Source: an uncultured Mediterraneibacter sp.
Lineage (GTDB): Bacteria > Bacillota > Clostridia > Lachnospirales > Lachnospiraceae
DNA: 9,162 nucleotides
Reading direction: 5' to 3'
Assembly (NCBI RefSeq): GCF_934309415.1
Contig: NZ_CAKRDI010000052.1
Span: forward strand, 1 to 9,162
The notes below the pieces were generated by a model. It was not told the DNA's origin. It did not search any database and saw nothing but the letters and a program-made list of their open reading frames with translations. This document shows positions 1-6,843 of the stretch, piece by piece. Position numbers and translations under genes: made by a program. Position 1 is the first letter of the stretch; each line of letters starts with the position of its first letter.

Positions 1-77
1 GATACAAGCAAGTCCCCACCCACTGCTTATTGCTTTTCGCAATTGAAGCAGGGGACTTACTTGATTCGGTTAAATCA
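1..77 (-). repeat. 77-bp inverted repeat, left copy, at the 3' end of aroB
   Basis: This is the exact reverse complement of 9085-9161, with base i pairing to base 9162-i over all 77 positions and the first mismatch at 78/9084. Read in the aroB direction it begins in the penultimate codon, supplies ATT and the TAA stop (72-70), and continues as a long imperfect hairpin (63 down to 5). The hairpin has a 13-bp outer stem (CAAGTAAGTCCCC with GGGGACTTGCTTG, one G-T pair), two inner 5-bp stems and a GAAAA loop. The repeat may continue beyond base 1. It could be a dispersed extragenic palindrome that stabilises or ends the aroB transcript. It carries no clear U-tract, so classical termination is not shown. 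Confidence 0.93.
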
Positions 78-1125
78 TATCTGCGCTGTCGAAGAATGAA
101 ACATCAGCAGGATATACATAGCTGTCTCCGATGGAATGGAGAAGAACTACATTCAGATGATTATTCAGATTCTTCTTATCCAGTGAAATGGCATCTGTCA
201 ATACATTCATCGGAAGATTGCAGGCAGCTGGAAGTCCGTAGATTTCCAGTGCTTTGCGGATGTCCTCGGCACATCCAGCTTCTGTCAGACCTTTTGCTTC
301 TGCGAGTTTTGCAATCTGATACATACCGATTCCAACTGCTTCCCCATGGCTTTCGCGCTCGTAATTGAAATGTTGTTCAATGGTGTGAGCCAGTGTATGA
401 CCAAAGTTCAGAAGCATACGTTCTCCTGTATCGAACTGGTCTGCTTCTACGACTACGCGTTTGATATCCACGCAGCAGGCAATAATCTCAGTCAGTTCCG
501 GTTTCAGATCTTCAAAAGAACTGTGGGCAGTCAGTTTCTCAAAAAGTGATTTGTCTTTGATACATCCGTATTTGATGACCTCACCCATACCATCGCTGAT
601 GAAATGTTCTGGTAATGTGTTCAGTACATCCGGATCAATAATGACTGTTTTCGGATGGAAGAAAGCACCCACCAGATTCTTTCCCTGCGGAAGGTCTACA
701 GCTACTTTTCCACCGACGGAGGAGTCTACCTGAGCCAGAAGGGAAGTAGGGATCTGCACCAGTTTTATGCCACGGAGATAGCTTGCGGCAGCAAATCCGG
801 CAAGATCTCCGATCACGCCTCCGCCCAGTGCAATGACAAGATCACTGCGTGAGAGCTTTGCATCAAGCAGGGCAGAATAAATCTTTGGCAGAGACTGGAA
901 ACTCTTCGTTGGCTCTCCGTGAGGGAGAACCAGCGAATGGCATTCGTAATCAGACAGAGAATCCAGCACGGTCTGTCCATAGAGAGGAAATACATTGTCA
1001 TCGGAGATGATCATGATTTTCTTTCCATGGAACACATCCTTAATATAAGTACCTGCATTTGCAAGAATTCCGTTTTCAATATAGATCGGATAAGAATTTT
1101 CTCCTAAATTTACTGTTAATTTCAT
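70..1125 (-). CDS. aroB: 3-dehydroquinate synthase
   Basis: Second step of the shikimate pathway: NAD- and divalent-metal-dependent cyclisation of DAHP to 3-dehydroquinate in the cytosol. The 351 aa are full family length. Visible are the glycine-rich GGGVIGD NAD-binding motif (residues 101-107), the PTSLLAQVDSSVGGK block (126-140), and the three expected metal ligands E182 (MGEVIKYG), H243 (NFGHTLAH) and H260 (SHGEAVGIGM). The ATG at 1125 is preceded in frame by a TGA, which fixes the start. The ribosome site is weak (AAGGTTG, about 10 nt upstream). It lies 22 bp downstream of aroF and is probably co-transcribed and translated after it. The final Ile codon and stop lie within the 77-bp terminal repeat, so the last residue may come from the repeat. 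The function is clear. Confidence 0.97.
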   Translation of the reverse strand: MKLTVNLGENSYPIYIENGILANAGTYIKDVFHGKKIMIISDDNVFPLYGQTVLDSLSDYECHSLVLPHGEPTKSFQSLPKIYSALLDAKLSRSDLVIALGGGVIGDLAGFAAASYLRGIKLVQIPTSLLAQVDSSVGGKVAVDLPQGKNLVGAFFHPKTVIIDPDVLNTLPEHFISDGMGEVIKYGCIKDKSLFEKLTAHSSFEDLKPELTEIIACCVDIKRVVVEADQFDTGERMLLNFGHTLAHTIEQHFNYERESHGEAVGIGMYQIAKLAEAKGLTEAGCAEDIRKALEIYGLPAACNLPMNVLTDAISLDKKNLNNHLNVVLLHSIGDSYVYPADVSFFDSADMI

Positions 1126-1147
1126 TGTCTGTTTTCAACCTTGTTCC

Positions 1148-2161
1148 TTATAAAGTTTTTCCGACTACTGCTGCGATCTGGCGAACCTGATTAAGCAGTG
1201 TGTCATATTTTTCAGGTTTCAGTGACTGTGCACCGTCACACAGTGCAGCTTCCGGATTATTATGTACTTCAATCATCAGTCCGTCAGCTCCGGCAGCGAT
1301 GGAAGCTTTCGCCATTGGTTCAACAAGCCACCATTTTCCACCGGCATGGCTTGGGTCTACGATGACCGGAAGGTGTGTTTTACTGCGAAGAACCGGGATA
1401 CACTGAAGATCCAGAGTATTTCTTGTGAATGTTTCAAATGTACGGATACCACGCTCGCAGAGGATGACATTCTCATTGCCGGATGCCATGATGTATTCTG
1501 CGGACATGATCCACTCTTCATAAGTAGCGTTCAGACCTCTCTTTAAGAGAATCGGACGATCAACCTGTCCAAGCTCTTTGAGAAGATCGAAGTTCTGCAT
1601 GTTACGTGCACCGATCTGGATCAGGTCTACTTTTTCATTGAAGGTATCCAGATATTTTGGTGACATCAGTTCAGTAACGATCGGAAGTCCGACTTCTTTT
1701 TTTACTGCACAGAGAATGTCCAGTCCTTCCAGTCCCAGTCCCTGGAAAGAATATGGGCTTGTTCTCGGTTTGAATGCACCACCGCGAAGCATGTTGGCAC
1801 CGGAAGCTTTGGCTTTCTGTGCAATCTCAAGAACCTGCTCGAAAGATTCTACAGAGCAAGGTCCGGCGATCAGAGCCAGATGATCTCCGCCGACCTTGAC
1901 ACCGGATACATCGATGATGGAATCTTCCGGATGGAATGCTCTGTTGGCCAGTTTGTATGGCTCCTGTACATGCATTACTTTATCAACGGAATCATCAATC
2001 TCGAACAGTCTTGGATCGATCAGAGTTGTGTCACCGATACATCCGATAACGGTCATTCCTGTACCGCGAACGATGTGAGTATCGAGTCCTTTATGTTTGA
2101 TCATATTCTGAACTCTTGTTATATTTTCTTCTGTTGTATTTGGTTTTAATACGATAATCAT
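1148..2161 (-). CDS. aroF: 3-deoxy-7-phosphoheptulonate synthase, type I-beta, with N-terminal regulatory domain
   Basis: First committed step of aromatic biosynthesis: phosphoenolpyruvate plus erythrose 4-phosphate give DAHP. The 337 aa have an N-terminal ferredoxin-like domain of about 70 residues, as in the Thermotoga-type enzyme where it mediates feedback inhibition. A TIM-barrel catalytic domain follows (about 90-337). Visible are GPCSVES with C102, the substrate-binding KPRTSPYSFQG (131-141), the IVDPSHAGG block with H272, E298 in MIEVH, and D309 in DGAQSL. C102, H272, E298 and D309 match the metal-ligand set known for this subfamily. The start ATG at 2161 has a strong AGGAGGA site (2171-2177) 9 nt upstream. 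It heads the aroF-aroB unit. No T-box or riboswitch was recognised in its roughly 70-nt leader, so control is probably at the promoter and by allostery. The numeral in the symbol is conventional; the class is secure. Confidence 0.97.
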   Translation of the reverse strand: MIIVLKPNTTEENITRVQNMIKHKGLDTHIVRGTGMTVIGCIGDTTLIDPRLFEIDDSVDKVMHVQEPYKLANRAFHPEDSIIDVSGVKVGGDHLALIAGPCSVESFEQVLEIAQKAKASGANMLRGGAFKPRTSPYSFQGLGLEGLDILCAVKKEVGLPIVTELMSPKYLDTFNEKVDLIQIGARNMQNFDLLKELGQVDRPILLKRGLNATYEEWIMSAEYIMASGNENVILCERGIRTFETFTRNTLDLQCIPVLRSKTHLPVIVDPSHAGGKWWLVEPMAKASIAAGADGLMIEVHNNPEAALCDGAQSLKPEKYDTLLNQVRQIAAVVGKTL

Positions 2162-2237
2162 TTAGTATGGTCCTCCTGAATTACAATCACATTCGCACTG
2201 TAAAATTTTAGTTGTTTAAAGTGTGAAAACATTATGT

Positions 2238-2266
2238 ATGATAAAGCATATAATGAAAAAAGTCAA
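2238..2266 (-). promoter_or_regulatory. sigma-A-type promoter for aroF-aroB
   Basis: Read on the minus strand, TTGACT (2266-2261) and TATCAT (2243-2238) are separated by exactly 17 nt, each one base off consensus. The predicted transcript would start near 2230, leaving a leader of about 70 nt before the aroF start at 2161. Confidence 0.7.
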
Positions 2267-2330
2267 TGTTTTTCGGGAAAATTGTCTAAATGAAATGAAA
2301 GAAACGGAAAAAAATTCATGGGAAACTTCG

Positions 2331-2359
2331 TTGACTTGTAAAAAGGAGAGTGGTATCTT
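2331..2359 (+). promoter_or_regulatory. extended -10 promoter for lrgA-lrgB
   Basis: TTGACT (2331-2336), a 17-nt spacer and TATCTT (2354-2359), with a TGG directly before the -10 giving an extended -10. It lies about 60 nt upstream of the lrgA start. The 258-bp divergent region between aroF and lrgA holds this promoter, the aroF promoter on the other strand and A/T-rich spacer. No further structured element was seen in it. A LytTR-type operator could not be identified by eye. Confidence 0.6.
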
Positions 2360-2419
2360 ATTTGAGGTATGCCTTATATGACATCATCATAATATACATT
2401 AGAAAAGAAGGTAAAAACA

Positions 2420-2791
2420 ATGAAGATTTTGAAACAGTTTGGAATCATATTCGGTGTCTGCTGGATCAGTATTGTGATTGAGCATTATCTGCCGTTTTCA
2501 TTTCCGGCAAGTGTAATTGGGATGATACTGCTCTTACTCTGTCTTATGACAGGAGCCCTGAAGATCGAGCATGTGCAGGAAAAAGCAGATTTCCTTCTGG
2601 GAAATATGGCATTTTTCTTTGTGCCTGCGGGAGTGAGCATCATCAATTATTTTGATGTACTGAAAAGCTCGCTCCTTCAGTTAATCGTGATCTGTGTTGT
2701 ATCAACAGTCATTACATTTGCGGCAACAGCATACAGTGTTACACTGACTGTCCGCCTGCTGGAAAAGCGTAAAGGAGGCAAAAAGAAATGA
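2420..2791 (+). CDS. lrgA: CidA/LrgA family membrane protein
   Basis: Small integral membrane protein of 123 aa, usual family length, with about four hydrophobic segments (roughly 7-22, 29-46, 60-78, 84-113) and a very basic tail (RLLEKRKGGKKK) expected to be cytoplasmic. The SFPASVIGMILLL stretch (27-39) and FFFVPAGVSIINYF (65-78) are typical of the LrgA/CidA family. The family was first described as holin/antiholin-like modulators of murein hydrolase export; LrgAB-type pairs in Bacillus and Streptococcus were later linked to pyruvate transport. The role here is inferred only at family level. Start ATG at 2420 with an AGAAGG site about 9 nt upstream. It overlaps lrgB by 4 bp (ATGA), so translational coupling is likely. 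No LytST-type regulator lies in the window. Confidence 0.9.
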   Translation: MKILKQFGIIFGVCWISIVIEHYLPFSFPASVIGMILLLLCLMTGALKIEHVQEKADFLLGNMAFFFVPAGVSIINYFDVLKSSLLQLIVICVVSTVITFAATAYSVTLTVRLLEKRKGGKKK

Positions 2792-3468
2792 AAGAATTAA
2801 TGGAATCTCCTTATTTTGGAGTCGCGCTGAGTGTAATCGCATTCTGGTTTGGTGAAAAACTCCAGCGTAAGTTAAAAACACCGATCTGTAATCCACTGAT
2901 CATTGCGATCGTACTGATTGTGGGAATTCTTCTTATATTTGATATACCATATGATACATATAATGTAGGAGGAGCATTGATCAATATGTTCCTTGCACCT
3001 GCGACTGCATGTCTTGCGGTAGCAATTTATACCAAGATCGATATTTTAAAACAGTACTGGCTTCCGATTTTGGTAGGATGTACAGTCGGATCTGCGGCAT
3101 CCATGGGAAGTATCTATGTAATGTGTAAATTGTTTGGTCTGGATCATAGCATGACAGTATCTCTGCTTCCAAAATCAGTAACGACACCGATCGCAGTCAG
3201 CATTTCCGAGCCGGGAGGCGGAGTGGTGCCGATTACGGTTGTGGCTGTTATTTTCACCGGAATTCTGGGAAGTATCTGTGCACCGATGCTGATCAAACTG
3301 TTTCATGTATCAGATTCTGTTGCGGCAGGTCTTGCAATCGGAGCCTGCAGCCATGCCGTTGGAACTTCCAAAGCAATTGAGCTCGGGGAGATTGAAGGTG
3401 CGATGAGCGGGCTGGCAATCGGAATCTGCGGAATTATTACCGTGTTGTTTTCTATGATTATTATCTAA
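2788..3468 (+). CDS. lrgB: LrgB family membrane protein
   Basis: Polytopic membrane protein of 226 aa, normal for LrgB/CidB. Hydrophobic segments recur along its whole length. The two family blocks are present: LPKSVTTPIA (127-136) and GACSHAVGTSKA (185-196), the second being the most conserved part of the family. It acts with LrgA at the cytoplasmic membrane; family members (bacterial LrgAB/PftAB, plant plastid PLGG1) are tied to export or uptake of small carboxylates such as pyruvate or glycolate, and to autolysis control. The substrate cannot be read from sequence. The start overlaps the lrgA stop and is preceded by AAAGGAGG (2771-2778), a strong site inside lrgA. It ends TAA at 3466-3468. 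No classical terminator follows; a structured repeat begins 36 nt later. Confidence 0.92.
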   Translation: MKELMESPYFGVALSVIAFWFGEKLQRKLKTPICNPLIIAIVLIVGILLIFDIPYDTYNVGGALINMFLAPATACLAVAIYTKIDILKQYWLPILVGCTVGSAASMGSIYVMCKLFGLDHSMTVSLLPKSVTTPIAVSISEPGGGVVPITVVAVIFTGILGSICAPMLIKLFHVSDSVAAGLAIGACSHAVGTSKAIELGEIEGAMSGLAIGICGIITVLFSMIII

Positions 3469-3503
3469 TAATGACAGAAAGTAATATATTTTAAAGCTTT
3501 TCA

Positions 3504-3646
3504 GCTACTGTTCACTCCCATGTCAATCACTCCGCTGATTGGCATGGAGGATGCACGTTTTGTCCTGAATGTATCTCGCCCATCGCCAAAGGCGATTCTA
3601 AATGGCGAGATGCGTTACTGTTTACAGGTTACCTGTGAACAGTAAC
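3504..3646 (+). repeat. 143-bp composite structured element between lrgB and pyrH
   Basis: The ends are 12-bp near-perfect inverted arms: 3504-3515 (GCTACTGTTCAC) against 3635-3646 (GTGAACAGTAAC), one mismatch. Inside, in order: hairpin A with a 12-bp stem (3518-3529 with 3536-3547) and loop CTCCGC; a 23-nt linker; hairpin B with a 10-bp outer stem (3571-3580 with 3604-3613) enclosing a perfect 6-bp inner stem (3582-3587 with 3591-3596, loop AAA); then a 33-bp near-palindrome (3614-3646). The imperfect pairs in hairpins A, B and the palindrome all become U-G pairs on the plus strand. There is no ORF and no obvious target-site duplication. It looks like a miniature mobile or REP-like element. 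A structured transcript is also possible. Function is unknown. Confidence 0.75.
3614..3646 (+). repeat. 33-bp palindrome, copy 1
   Basis: The arm GTTACTGTTTACAGGT, one central T (3630), and the arm ACCTGTGAACAGTAAC. The arms pair over all 16 positions with a single T-G pair. A second copy at 6844-6876 matches 32 of 33 bases; only the central base differs. It forms the right end of the larger 143-bp element, whose left arm (3504-3515) repeats the outer half of the palindrome. It is not followed by a T-run, so a simple terminator is unlikely. Confidence 0.9.
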
Positions 3647-3652
3647 ATATGC

Positions 3653-3681
3653 ATGACAAATCAGAAAACTTATGCTATACT
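3653..3681 (+). promoter_or_regulatory. extended -10 promoter for pyrH
   Basis: ATGACA (3653-3658), a 17-nt spacer and TATACT (3676-3681), with TGC immediately before the -10 (extended -10). Transcription should begin near 3688, about 38 nt before the pyrH start. The -35 begins 7 nt after the end of the 143-bp structured element, so that element is not in the transcript from this promoter but sits directly against it. Confidence 0.75.
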
Positions 3682-3725
3682 TCATTTTAGGGTATTTAAA
3701 GAGAAATTAAAGGAGCTATACAATT

Positions 3726-4421
3726 ATGAAAAGAGTATTGTTAAAGCTGAGCGGTGAGGCTCTTGCCGGTGAAAAGAAAACTGGATTTGATGAGGCTACC
3801 TGCATTGGTGTTGCGAAACAGGTAAAACAGCTTGTAGATGATGGAATTCAGGTTGCAATCGTAACAGGAGGAGGAAACTTCTGGAGAGGAAGAACAAGCG
3901 AGACGATCGACCGTACAAAGGCAGATCAGATCGGAATGCTTGCTACAGTTATGAACTGTATCTATGTATCTGATATTTTCCGTCATGTAGGAATGAAAAC
4001 AGAAGTATTTACACCGTTTGTATGCGGCGCATTTACAAGTCTTTTCTCCAAAGATGCTGCAGTAGCTGCACTGGAAGAAGGAAAAGTAATCTTTTTCGCA
4101 GGTGGAACAGGACATCCGTATTTTTCAACAGATACAGGAGCTGTATTACGTGCCATTGAGATTGAAGCAGATGCAATGCTTCTTGCAAAAGCCATTGACG
4201 GAATCTATGACAGTGATCCGAAGGTAAATCCGGCAGCGGTTAAATATGATGAGATCACAATTCAGGATGTGATCGACCAGAAGCTTGCAGCAGTAGATCT
4301 GACAGCATCCATTCTCTGCCTTGAGAATAAGATGCCGATGCTTGTATTCGGACTGAATGAAGAGAACAGCATTGTCAATACAATGCAGGGCAAATTCACA
4401 GGAACAAAAGTAACAGTGTAG
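3726..4421 (+). CDS. pyrH: UMP kinase
   Basis: Phosphorylates UMP to UDP with ATP in the cytosol, an essential step of pyrimidine nucleotide synthesis. The 231 aa match the bacterial hexameric UMP kinase of the amino-acid-kinase fold, not the eukaryotic type. Visible: N-terminal KLSGEALAG (7-15), GGGNFWRGR (48-56), the UMP-site block DRTKADQIGMLATVMN (62-77), GGTGHPYFSTDTGA (126-139), and YDSDPK (161-166) in the nucleotide-binding part. The start at 3726 has AAAGGAG (3709-3715), 10 nt upstream. In many Firmicutes pyrH follows rpsB-tsf; here it follows lrgB and a structured repeat and has its own promoter. frr follows after 13 bp. Family members are typically activated by GTP and inhibited by UTP. 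Confidence 0.98.
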   Translation: MKRVLLKLSGEALAGEKKTGFDEATCIGVAKQVKQLVDDGIQVAIVTGGGNFWRGRTSETIDRTKADQIGMLATVMNCIYVSDIFRHVGMKTEVFTPFVCGAFTSLFSKDAAVAALEEGKVIFFAGGTGHPYFSTDTGAVLRAIEIEADAMLLAKAIDGIYDSDPKVNPAAVKYDEITIQDVIDQKLAAVDLTASILCLENKMPMLVFGLNEENSIVNTMQGKFTGTKVTV

Positions 4422-4434
4422 GAGGACTTACAGC

Positions 4435-4986
4435 ATGAATGAAAGAATTACAGCATATGACACAAAGATGACAAAGACAATCAACAATCTGGACGGAGAG
4501 CTTGCAACAATCCGTGCAGGACGTGCGAACCCGCATGTACTGGACAAGATTGCCGTAGATTACTACGGATCACCGACACCGATCCAGCAGGTAGCGAACG
4601 TATCCGTACCGGAAGCCCGTATGATCCAGATCCAGCCATGGGAGAAGAACATGCTCAAAGAGATCGAGAAGGCAATCCTGATCTCTGATATCGGAATTAA
4701 TCCGACAAATGATGGAACATCCATTCGCCTGATCTTCCCGGAACTGACAGAGGACCGCAGAAAAGAGCTTGCAAAAGAAGTTAAGAAAAAAGGTGAGGAT
4801 GGCAAAGTGGCAATCCGTAACATCCGTCGTGATGGAAATGTAGCTTTCAAGAAACTGAAAGGCAGTGAAGTATCAGAGGATGAGATCAAGGATCTTGAAG
4901 ATGAACTTCAGAAAATTACAGACAAATACATTGCACAGATCGACAAAATGGTAGAGACAAAGTCAAAAGAGATTATGACTGTTTAA
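4435..4986 (+). CDS. frr: ribosome recycling factor
   Basis: Splits the post-termination 70S ribosome together with EF-G. The 183 aa are normal length (about 185). Visible are the domain I helix with GELATIRAGRANPHVLD (21-37), the domain II segment around YYGSPTPIQQVANVSVPE (43-60), and the signature VAIRNIRRDGN (125-135), whose arginines (R128, R131, R132) are in the conserved ribosome-contacting region. The long helical, highly charged C-terminal part completes the three-helix bundle. AGGAGG (4420-4425) overlaps the pyrH stop and sits 9 nt before the ATG, so the two genes are closely coupled. A hairpin about 120 nt downstream may end this transcript. Confidence 0.98.
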   Translation: MNERITAYDTKMTKTINNLDGELATIRAGRANPHVLDKIAVDYYGSPTPIQQVANVSVPEARMIQIQPWEKNMLKEIEKAILISDIGINPTNDGTSIRLIFPELTEDRRKELAKEVKKKGEDGKVAIRNIRRDGNVAFKKLKGSEVSEDEIKDLEDELQKITDKYIAQIDKMVETKSKEIMTV

Positions 4987-5090
4987 TCGGAGAGAATGTT
5001 TATCCTGCAGGACAGACTTATGTAATGTGGATGACAGATTTTGCGGACAGAGTTGTCCAGAGTCTGACGAAGATGCAGGAGAGCAGTAAC

Positions 5091-5143
5091 CGGAAATGTG
5101 CATGTAAGAGATCGAGCAGGGGTTTCATCCTGCTCGATTTCCG
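5091..5143 (+). terminator. terminator-like hairpin after frr
   Basis: Perfect 10-bp stem ATCGAGCAGG (5111-5120) with CCTGCTCGAT (5129-5138) around an 8-nt loop, followed by TTCCGTT. An extra outer pairing is possible, CGGAA (5091-5095) with TTCCG (5139-5143). The U-tract is short and interrupted, so termination may be partial, allowing read-through from pyrH-frr into uppS. The region between frr and uppS (4987-5304, 318 bp) otherwise holds no supported gene. Confidence 0.5.
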
Positions 5144-5164
5144 TTATAAACTGAGAGGGTATGT

Positions 5165-5194
5165 CTGAAAAACCATTCCTGCAATCGATATAGT
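5165..5194 (+). promoter_or_regulatory. possible promoter for uppS-cdsA-dxr-rseP
   Basis: CTGAAA (5165-5170) and TATAGT (5189-5194) with an 18-nt spacer. The -10 is good and the -35 mediocre. It lies after the frr hairpin and about 110 nt before the preferred uppS start, where a promoter for a second transcription unit would be expected. This is a by-eye match in A/T-rich DNA. Confidence 0.35.
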
Positions 5195-5304
5195 GTATCT
5201 TGTGATTTGAAATTATTATTGGTGATGGAACGGGATACATGAAATGGGAAATAGAGTTTGCAGAAAGTATATTTCGGACATGCTCCAAAGAGAGGAATAT
5301 AAGA

Positions 5305-6012
5305 ATGAACGTACCACAGCATGTTGCGATTATTTTAGATGGAAACGGACGTTGGGCGAAATCCAAGGGGATGCCTCGCAATTATGGACACGCTCAGGGA
5401 AGTAAGAATGTTGAGAGAATCTGTGAAGAAGCATGGAGAATGGGAATAAAATATCTGACAGTCTATGCGTTTTCCACAGAGAACTGGAGCAGACCGGAAA
5501 GTGAAGTCAGTGCGTTGATGACACTTCTGCGTAATTATATGAAGACCTGTCTTAAGACGGCGGCAAAGAATGATATGAAGATCCGTGTGATCGGAGACAT
5601 CACACCACTGGATGACGATATCAAGAAACGTATCAGGGAACTGGAAGAGGCAACCGTGAATAATGGCGGATTGAATTTTACAATCGCCTTAAATTACGGA
5701 AGTCGTGATGAGATGGCAAGAGCTGCGAAGAAGCTTGCAAAAGACTGTGTGGATGGCAAGGTTGATCCAGAACAGATCGATGAGTCTGTCTTTGCGTCTT
5801 ATCTTGACACAAGAGAGATCCCGGATCCGGATCTTCTGATCCGTACCAGCGGTGAACAGCGTCTTTCAAATTATCTGCTCTGGCAGCTTGCATATTCAGA
5901 GTTTTATTTTACAGATGTTCCGTGGCCGGCATTTACAAAAGAAGAACTTAAGAAGGCGATTGATGAGTTCAATCACAGACACAGACGTTTTGGCGGTGTT
6001 GAGGAGGAATAA
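5305..6012 (+). CDS. uppS: isoprenyl transferase (undecaprenyl diphosphate synthase)
   Basis: Cis-prenyltransferase adding isopentenyl units to farnesyl-PP to make undecaprenyl-PP, the lipid carrier for peptidoglycan and wall polymers. Numbered from the preferred start (235 aa): HVAIILDGNGRWA (6-18) with catalytic D12, AFSTENW (55-61), LNYGSRDE (129-136), and the C-terminal RTSGEQRLSNYLLWQ (180-194) and AYSEFYF (196-202) blocks with the pyrophosphate-binding Arg and Mg-associated E199. The frame is open back to an ATG at 5239 (257 aa), but the extra 22 residues are not family-like, while 5305 gives the usual MN-P-HVAIIL beginning and has GAGG 9 nt upstream. The stop at 6012 is 3 bp before cdsA. 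Its product chemistry joins dxr in the same cluster (isoprenoid precursor supply). Confidence 0.96.
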   Translation: MNVPQHVAIILDGNGRWAKSKGMPRNYGHAQGSKNVERICEEAWRMGIKYLTVYAFSTENWSRPESEVSALMTLLRNYMKTCLKTAAKNDMKIRVIGDITPLDDDIKKRIRELEEATVNNGGLNFTIALNYGSRDEMARAAKKLAKDCVDGKVDPEQIDESVFASYLDTREIPDPDLLIRTSGEQRLSNYLLWQLAYSEFYFTDVPWPAFTKEELKKAIDEFNHRHRRFGGVEEE

Positions 6013-6015
6013 AGG

Positions 6016-6828
6016 ATGTTTAAAACACGCTTGTTGAGTGGAATACTACTGGTGATCATTGCATTGATAACGGTAATCACGGGAGGCAATCTTCTCTTTG
6101 CAGTACTGTTGCTGATCAGCCTGATCGGTATGACAGAGCTTTATAAAGTATTTGGAATTGAGAAGAAAGCACCGGGGATTGTGGGATATATTTTTGCAGT
6201 CGCTTATTATGCGCTGCTGTATTTTAAACCAATTCTTCCGGGAGAATCTTTAAACTGGTTTATGATGCTTTTTATGGTATCTCTGATCTGTCAGATGGCA
6301 GTGCTTGTATTTGCATATCCGAAGTATAATACACAGCAGATCATGGCAGCGTTCTTTGGAGTATTTTATGTAGCGGTGATGCTGTCTTACATTTATCAGA
6401 CACGTCTGCTTCCGGGCGGAGTGTTCACAGTATGGCTCGTTTTTGTATGCTCCTGGGGCTGCGATACCTGTGCGTACTGTGTGGGAATGCTGATCGGAAA
6501 ACACAAGATGGCACCAATCTTAAGCCCGAAGAAATCCATAGAAGGCGGTATCGGAGGAATTGTGGGAGCTGCGCTGATCGGAGTTCTTTATGCACTGGCG
6601 ATTAATCACTGGGGAAATGCAGGAGCTGAGATCACACAATATGCGATTATCGGAGCCGCAGGTGGTGCAATCTCCCAGATCGGTGATCTGGCGGCGTCTG
6701 CGATCAAACGTTATCATAATATCAAAGATTACGGAAAACTGATTCCGGGACACGGCGGAATCCTGGATCGTTTTGACAGTGTGATTTTTACAGCTCCGAT
6801 CATCTTTTATCTGGCGCTGTTCCTGTAG
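6016..6828 (+). CDS. cdsA: phosphatidate cytidylyltransferase (CDP-diglyceride synthase)
   Basis: Makes CDP-diacylglycerol from CTP and phosphatidate, the branch point to phosphatidylglycerol and related lipids; integral membrane protein. The 270 aa are mostly hydrophobic, with about seven to eight predicted membrane segments (for example 7-20, 26-40, 54-70, 82-100, 109-126, 137-160, 178-196, 208-224). SPKKSIEG (170-177) and the full C-terminal family signature from S228 to D254 (SAIKR, KDYG, PGHGG, LDRFD) are intact, with the conserved acidic and histidine residues in place. The ribosome site GAGGAGG lies in the last codons of uppS, and only 3 bp separate the two genes, so translation is probably coupled. 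An 86-bp spacer with a palindromic repeat follows before dxr. Confidence 0.97.
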   Translation: MFKTRLLSGILLVIIALITVITGGNLLFAVLLLISLIGMTELYKVFGIEKKAPGIVGYIFAVAYYALLYFKPILPGESLNWFMMLFMVSLICQMAVLVFAYPKYNTQQIMAAFFGVFYVAVMLSYIYQTRLLPGGVFTVWLVFVCSWGCDTCAYCVGMLIGKHKMAPILSPKKSIEGGIGGIVGAALIGVLYALAINHWGNAGAEITQYAIIGAAGGAISQIGDLAASAIKRYHNIKDYGKLIPGHGGILDRFDSVIFTAPIIFYLALFL

Positions 6829-6843
6829 GAAAGAGATTATGTG

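Noticed and set aside
30..368. 112-codon plus-strand open frame at the left edge
   Set aside because: It is antisense to aroB, whose catalytic motifs are intact, and its translation has no family-like features. It starts inside the hairpin repeat.
2162..2237. Riboswitch or T-box in the aroF leader
   Set aside because: The leader is only about 70 nt, A/T-rich, and shows no T-box sequence, terminator/antiterminator pair or strong stem.
3614..3646. Palindrome as the intrinsic terminator of lrgAB
   Set aside because: No T-run follows (next bases ATATGCATG) and the identical copy at 6844-6876 lies inside the cdsA-dxr operon, where termination would be harmful.
5023..5163. Open frame of about 46 codons between frr and uppS
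   Set aside because: It has no convincing ribosome site, no recognisable protein features, and runs straight through the 10-bp stem-loop, so it is better explained as non-coding.
5239..5304. Upstream ATG extending uppS by 22 residues
   Set aside because: The extension is not like cis-prenyltransferase N-termini. The ATG at 5305 has a better-placed GAGG and gives the standard family beginning.
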